Shown: positions 59,501 to 64,000 of the stretch, one piece after another
Layout: every line of letters starts with the position of its first letter
Position numbering within the stretch: position 1 is the first letter of the stretch
Source: Balanoglossus misakiensis
Lineage: Eukaryota > Hemichordata
Reading direction: 5' to 3'
Assembly: GCA_040954595.2 (NCBI GenBank)
Contig: CM082591.2
Location: 3,658,001 to 3,722,000 of the forward strand
DNA length: 64,000 nt
Program-made: the position numbers and the translations under genes
The notes under the pieces: generated by a model
What the model was told of the DNA's origin: nothing
Database searches by the model: none
The model's input: the letters and a program-made list of their open reading frames with translations, nothing else

Positions 59501-61110
59501 CTAGAAGGTAGCATGACTACTTAACAAGGTAAATACATTTGATTTCTTCCAATTTATACAGACAAGTTGTCGATTCCACGCCATCTCCTTCCGTATTCTG
59601 TCATAACGACCTGAACGAAGGTTAGTTTTATCAGTGTATATAACTTCTTGTCTGTATCGAACCTAAATCACATGAGAAGAATCTCTTACTTTGACTTGTA
59701 AAGGGTAACTTTTATGTTTTTTCGTGATTTAAAAAAACACTCCATGTACATTTTAATGATACTTATTTTCTGAGTATCATGATCATGATGTATTTGTCCA
59801 CAGTGGACTTCCGTAGGAATAGAAGTGAGTGACGGAGATACAGTGATATAAAGAATCTGACTCTTTTTCTTCGCAATTTATTGCAGGGAATATATTATTA
59901 GTAGATGGTGAGACTAAAGGCAATAATATTATGTTTATCGATTTTGAATATGCAAGTTACAATTACAGGTGAGTTTGTACGATTCATGTGAGAGATGTAC
60001 AATCAACATAAACAGTCCAAGAAAATGTATTGACTGGTACAAATGCTAAAACTGATGCCATGATAACTGTCAAGTCATGTGTCTAAAACAATTCAAAATG
60101 TCTAAGTGTATAGGGCGTGGGGATTTAAAATGTCATACATGTCTTCTAACCATACAGTTCAAGACAATCATCACCACATTTGCTCATAACCCCTATCTTC
60201 TCCCCATCCAGAGCCTTTGACATAGCCAATCATTTCTGCGAGTGGACATTCGATTACACCCTTCAATCAGAACCGTACTACACATATGACCCTCGAAAGT
60301 ACCCATCGATTGCTGAGCAGTTGGTTTTCATCCGGGAATACCTGAGGAACTACAGTGACGAGTATGAAATGGCACCAGAGGTTGTCAAGGTCTCTCTTGA
60401 ATCCGGCTTGCTGACTGAAGTCAAAAGGTATAAAGACACACGAGTTTAGGACTGAAACAATTACTCTGACGCGTGTAATTCCTCTCTCAAATGGTTTGTG
60501 GTATTCTGAGGGATTTTGTGATGCAAGAAAATTGACTGATGCTTTCTGCTTGCTTCTGTTGCAGGTTTGCATTAACTTCTCACATTTTCTGGGCGTTGAG
60601 GTCAATTATACATGGAAAAAGATCCTGTCATAAATTTGGATACTTGGTAAGTTAGTTTGTTATGATCGTTTAAATCTAGGTCATGATCATAAGACTTGTC
60701 ATTATACTCTTTATACTTTACACGTTACCTCTGTGACTTTATACATTTCTTCTCGCTAAAATACAAACCATAAAGGTAGTTGAATTTAATTTCTGTTCAC
60801 ATTTTTATTAACAGTATTAGTATTGTTGTTGTTGTTCGTCCATATAAAGTCATCACAAACACTTGGATTCTTTGTACATTTGCACCACCCCATTACATAA
60901 TAGATTCTTTGCATCTCAGACTATATTTGATTATTGTCTTCAATGTAGGACTATGCATTGACAAGGATGAACGCCTACAAGATGTTGAAACAAGAGCTGG
61001 TGGCGGCCACGAGCTGTTGTGACTTGGGCAAGATGACCTTTCAGACACATTCAGGAGCAAATTCTGATCTGAGAAGTGGTCACACAGGACATGCACACTG
61101 TTTACATTAG
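56542..61110 (+). CDS. Choline kinase (choline/ethanolamine kinase family)
   Basis: Exons: 56542-56654, 57921-58146, 58836-58969, 59246-59353, 59562-59620, 59887-59968, 60212-60427, 60565-60646, 60949-61110; 393 aa with consistent phases. It phosphorylates choline, the first step of the CDP-choline (Kennedy) pathway, in the cytosol. The N-terminal SGTGISNYLF loop corresponds to the ATP-binding SGGxSN loop. Others: LLAERKIAPKVYGTFYGGRI with IEEYIPS, the catalytic HNDLNEGN (Brenner motif HxDxxxxN), the choline kinase motif MFIDFEYASYNYRAFDIANH followed by FCEW, and the terminal DYALTRMNAY. FCEW favours choline kinase over the ethanolamine kinase type. After DYALTRMNAY there are about 40 extra residues not typical of human CHKA/B. 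The first exon's Met and donor are well supported by the match to the vertebrate CKxFLPGAW region (here CRQYLKGAWATLQEDEF). The nearest AATAAA is at 61423. Confidence 0.94.
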
Positions 61111-61898
61111 CGCGTTACCAGTACATTATAGTGAAACTGATGATGTACACGTGCAACTAACATGTACATCATGGTAATCATGCTGGTTCATGGTTTACCT
61201 ATTAGAATTTTTATATTGGATTTTAGAATCGGGGTTTTAACTAAGATCTTAAGAAATCTAGCATAATTTAAAGTTGAATGAACCTGTCCACTCATTTCAT
61301 TTACAACATTGATTACTGCTTCTACTTTACACTGCTTCAACGCACACTCTAAACCTAGTGGAATATACCCACCACAAAGAGGTTTTCTACAAATGAGAAT
61401 TTGTATTTAATGTTTATTTCTGAATAAAATGAACTAAATGAAGTACATTGAGTCTTATTTATATATCAAAAAGTGTATAACATGGAATTCACAAAATGCC
61501 TGGAAACACTGGTGCCTTTCCAAGCCCGACGATTTGCTTGCAGAGTTGTTGAGTACCTGATCGCATGTGAGAACAAGTAACCTCTTATAATACCTAAAAC
61601 ATTAAGACGTTTTCGCTAAAGTGGTACTCAAGTTATCTATTGATGGAAAGACAGTTCTGTTTACACCATATATTAAAAAGTAATTTGGAATGCAATAATT
61701 ACGTAACCGTTTCTTACGAGAGTTCTGTAGTATTTTGGTGAACATATGATAGCTGTCTTAAAAAAGTTTGGATAAAATGAACGGTTCTGTGTATTGAGTA
61801 TTCAAAATGTTCTATACATATAAAATGCGTTGGCATTGGTGAGAATTTTTATCGCATATGAAAACTTCGATAAAATTAATAGCAAGTGAATAATTTGT
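61111..61898. other. Convergent 3' region
   Basis: Contains the choline kinase 3' UTR, with AATAAA at 61423-61428, and AT-rich sequence up to the stop of the minus-strand receptor. Nothing else is seen. Confidence 0.55.
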
Positions 61899-64000
61899 TC
61901 ACTTGTGTTTTTTGAGGACTGAATAAGTTGTTTCCAATGCAGTCCTTTTATCTAATGATTCGTACACGGAATTGCCCGTAATTCCTTCCTGATTACTTTT
62001 TTCAACAAATTCTGTGTTGTCGGGTATCGATTCATACGCTATATTCTCGGCCAAACTTTCATTAACATGATCAGTAACATCGTCGTTATCACCATTTGCA
62101 CGTGAAATGTGGTCGGCCGATTCGTAGGCAATGTTTTTAACCATGCCATGGTCACTACTACATTTTGCCACGTCATCGATTTCTGTGTAGACGCCATCAT
62201 TGTCTTCGCTAGGTCCTGGATTACTCGGCTCGTACGCAATGTTGTCGACAGTTCCGTATTCTTTCCTTATCCCCTTAAGCCCTGTGTTGGATCCGTCAAT
62301 ATGACGCACTGTTTCACCTGTGTCTGCTTCTACGCGACGACTTTCCAGCTGTCTTGCGGAAATCGGTTGGCCAGATAAGGGATCTAGTCTTCCGTTATCA
62401 ACAGTAGTTGTTTTATCTCTAGGAAATTCACCGACCTCGTAAACGTCGCCGCTGCTTTGACCCGAAGTTCTTGAATTCTTTTTTGGTGCGGATCTCCTAC
62501 ATACAGAAATGTCACAAAGACATCTTGAATTTTCATTCAGAATGCAAATTCATCAATTTCATGAACATTATCATCTTGTCCTTCGTATTTACCGAGTACT
62601 ATTATTCATAGCGTTTCAATTGACGGAAACCCTTATGTTTTTCTTCACCCAAATGCATGTTTGATGTAAAAAGCATGCATTCTAGTCAAACTGTCAGATT
62701 TACATCAGGTATTAATGCGTTAAGCAATAACTGATGAAACGCACCTTCTGAATATGAAAATTGTAAATAACACCACGCCCAGGATCAATACCACAACTGC
62801 AGCCACCGTACCTGCTAGCGCACCTAAAGGAAATATTTGCAATCGGAAACATAAATGCAATTATCCCGTCAACATCATAGTTGGCTAAAAAAATATATAC
62901 ATATACCAAATGCAATCTAAAAAGAATTCTTATAAAACTACCCTATTTCTAAAAGACGTGTTACAAGAAACACAAACTGTTTTGGCTTATTTGGTAGTAA
63001 CAAAACATTAGTAAGAGCGATCAAAGCGTTTCAAATACAGTTTCCATTATATTTTAACCAAAACAGAGATGGCAGAGGCAAGATTGTCGTCCTGTACACT
63101 GTGCCAACAGTCAAACACACTGATTCATGGTTTATCAGACTTTTATGTGTGTAAATGAAAATGAAGAATTCGTATACCCGTTCCCCTTGGAACCTGTTCT
63201 CGCCGTTTCTGTTCCTGGTATCACTGGTATAGATGGAACTACAGAAGGAGAAATTGTGTCGGCTTTGCATCTTAAAGGAGGTGCATGTGAATTTTGACAG
63301 AGTGGGAACGCCTTACTAGTAAAAAAGGGTGAAAACTTTTCCATCTTGGGTTATAGGTCAGTGTATTCGCTGTTATTGTAAGTTTAACTCACCTGTTGTA
63401 AAAGCAGTGCGGGGTTCCGTTTGCACTGTCGACGTTTCACCTGCTGTGGGAAACATATTATGCCAAAAATATTTTAATTTTGAAATACTACAAAATCACA
63501 TCATATCCACCGCTGTGTTACGATTATATAAACACTATCATAGTCATGAACCGACGTGTACTATCATTCTTAGTAATAACATATGTAGACATCGATTTTC
63601 GTAACCAACCTACAAATTTGGGTCAAATGTAATGTCCTATTTTGGTGCTTATGATTCAATTATCTAACTGAAAGCAACAACCAATATGTCGAATGAATAG
63701 TATACATCATGCTAACTTTCCAATATGATTTTGTTCTCTGCGAGTGCAACGTACCTTGAGTCTTGATGTTATTATATTTGATGAGGTATGGTATACTGTT
63801 CTTAAAAATGCTATTGGTGACATGCTAAATATTCTGCACTTACGAATTAGTCTGCATATAGGTTTCTCCGTCCACTGTCCATTTTCATCGCAAATGATTT
63901 CATCGTTTCCATCACTGAAGTGATAACCATCATGGCAGATGTACCTTACTGTACTATTGTAAGTGTAATCATTGTCTTCTTTGTTTCTGTCCGCGTTGTC
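61899..64000 (-). CDS. Second sushi/TM receptor with NIAYES-repeat tail (5' part outside the window)
   Basis: Minus-strand exons 5' to 3': 64000-63844 (the end of a sushi domain, YICHDGYHFSDGNDEIIC, then WTEKPIC), 63443-63393 (stalk, GETSTVQTEPRTAFTT), 63238-63194 (stalk, VPSIPVIPGTETART), 62823-62745 (TM, AGTVAAVVVLILGVVLFTIF), 62496-61899 (198-aa tail). The phases are 1-1 for ectodomain and stalk exons, then 2 after TM, exactly as in the receptor at 49.4-54.1 kb. The tail has NIAYEPS, NIAYESA, NIAYESI and NSVYESL, plus VYTEI and TYSVL. Several fit the I/V/L/S-x-Y-x-x-I/L ITIM form and all four N-x-x-Y sites fit PTB-type docking. The sushi exon runs off the window edge. The small stalk exon at 63194-63238 was chosen because it is the only split that keeps phase, and is moderately sure. 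Confidence 0.82.

Noticed and set aside
63178-63313. Reading the whole 136-nt open block as one stalk exon of the second receptor
   Set aside because: Its phases do not fit the neighbouring exons. The 45-nt sub-exon 63194-63238 does.

Overview
This is eukaryotic nuclear DNA. Genes are split into short exons with canonical GT/AG junctions, introns are AT-rich, tetranucleotide microsatellites and MITEs are abundant, and there is one tRNA gene. The gene content suggests an invertebrate deuterostome, most likely a cephalochordate (amphioxus): a single KMT5B/C-type methyltransferase, MCM9, myotrophin, an intronless TRIM-NHL gene, hevein-like modules on a subtilase, and multidomain SRCR/WSC/CUB/sushi receptors. 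Species is inferred from protein style only. All exon models were built by eye from splice signals, reading-phase continuity and remembered family motifs; no alignment was run.

Layout. 1.9-9 kb (-): a KMT5B/C histone H4K20 methyltransferase of eight coding exons, including a 20-nt microexon that supplies the catalytic NHDCRPNC segment. It shares a head-to-head promoter region near 9.9-10.1 kb with a CYTH-domain (class IV adenylyl cyclase-like) gene at 10.7-12.1 kb (+). 13-20.3 kb (-): MCM9, with a probable first coding exon at 26.8 kb. That would place an intronless gene at 24-24.8 kb (-), encoding an unrecognised protein with three tryptophan-rich repeats, inside MCM9 intron 1. 30.3-35.4 kb (+) and 44.2-48.8 kb (+): two paralogous secreted S8 (proteinase K-type) proteases with C-terminal hevein-like and DGECDDGG cysteine modules. 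Between them lie myotrophin (-), tRNA-Ala(TGC) (+) and a single-exon TRIM2/3-like RING/B-box/filamin/NHL gene (-). 49.4-54.1 kb (-): a type I receptor with the order signal peptide, SRCR, WSC, CUB, sushi, sushi, TM, and a tail with an ITIM-like NIAYDSI motif. 54.6-56.0 kb: a short LTR element with a 178-bp non-coding interior and an ATAT target duplication. 56.5-61.1 kb (+): a choline kinase of nine coding exons. 61.9-64.0 kb (-): the 3' half of a second sushi/TM receptor whose tail repeats the N-I-A-Y-E-S motif.

How the genes relate. Most of the window is unconnected housekeeping or chromatin/DNA repair genes. The coherent accessory theme is secreted and surface recognition. The two receptors share exon phases and tail motifs, and the two proteases carry chitin-binding-type modules. 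Together they look like a locus for surface recognition or innate immunity, with the choline kinase and the LTR element sitting between the receptors.

Mobile DNA is informative. TTAA-flanked MITEs are common, and the two protease paralogs preserve a filled and an empty insertion site of one MITE.
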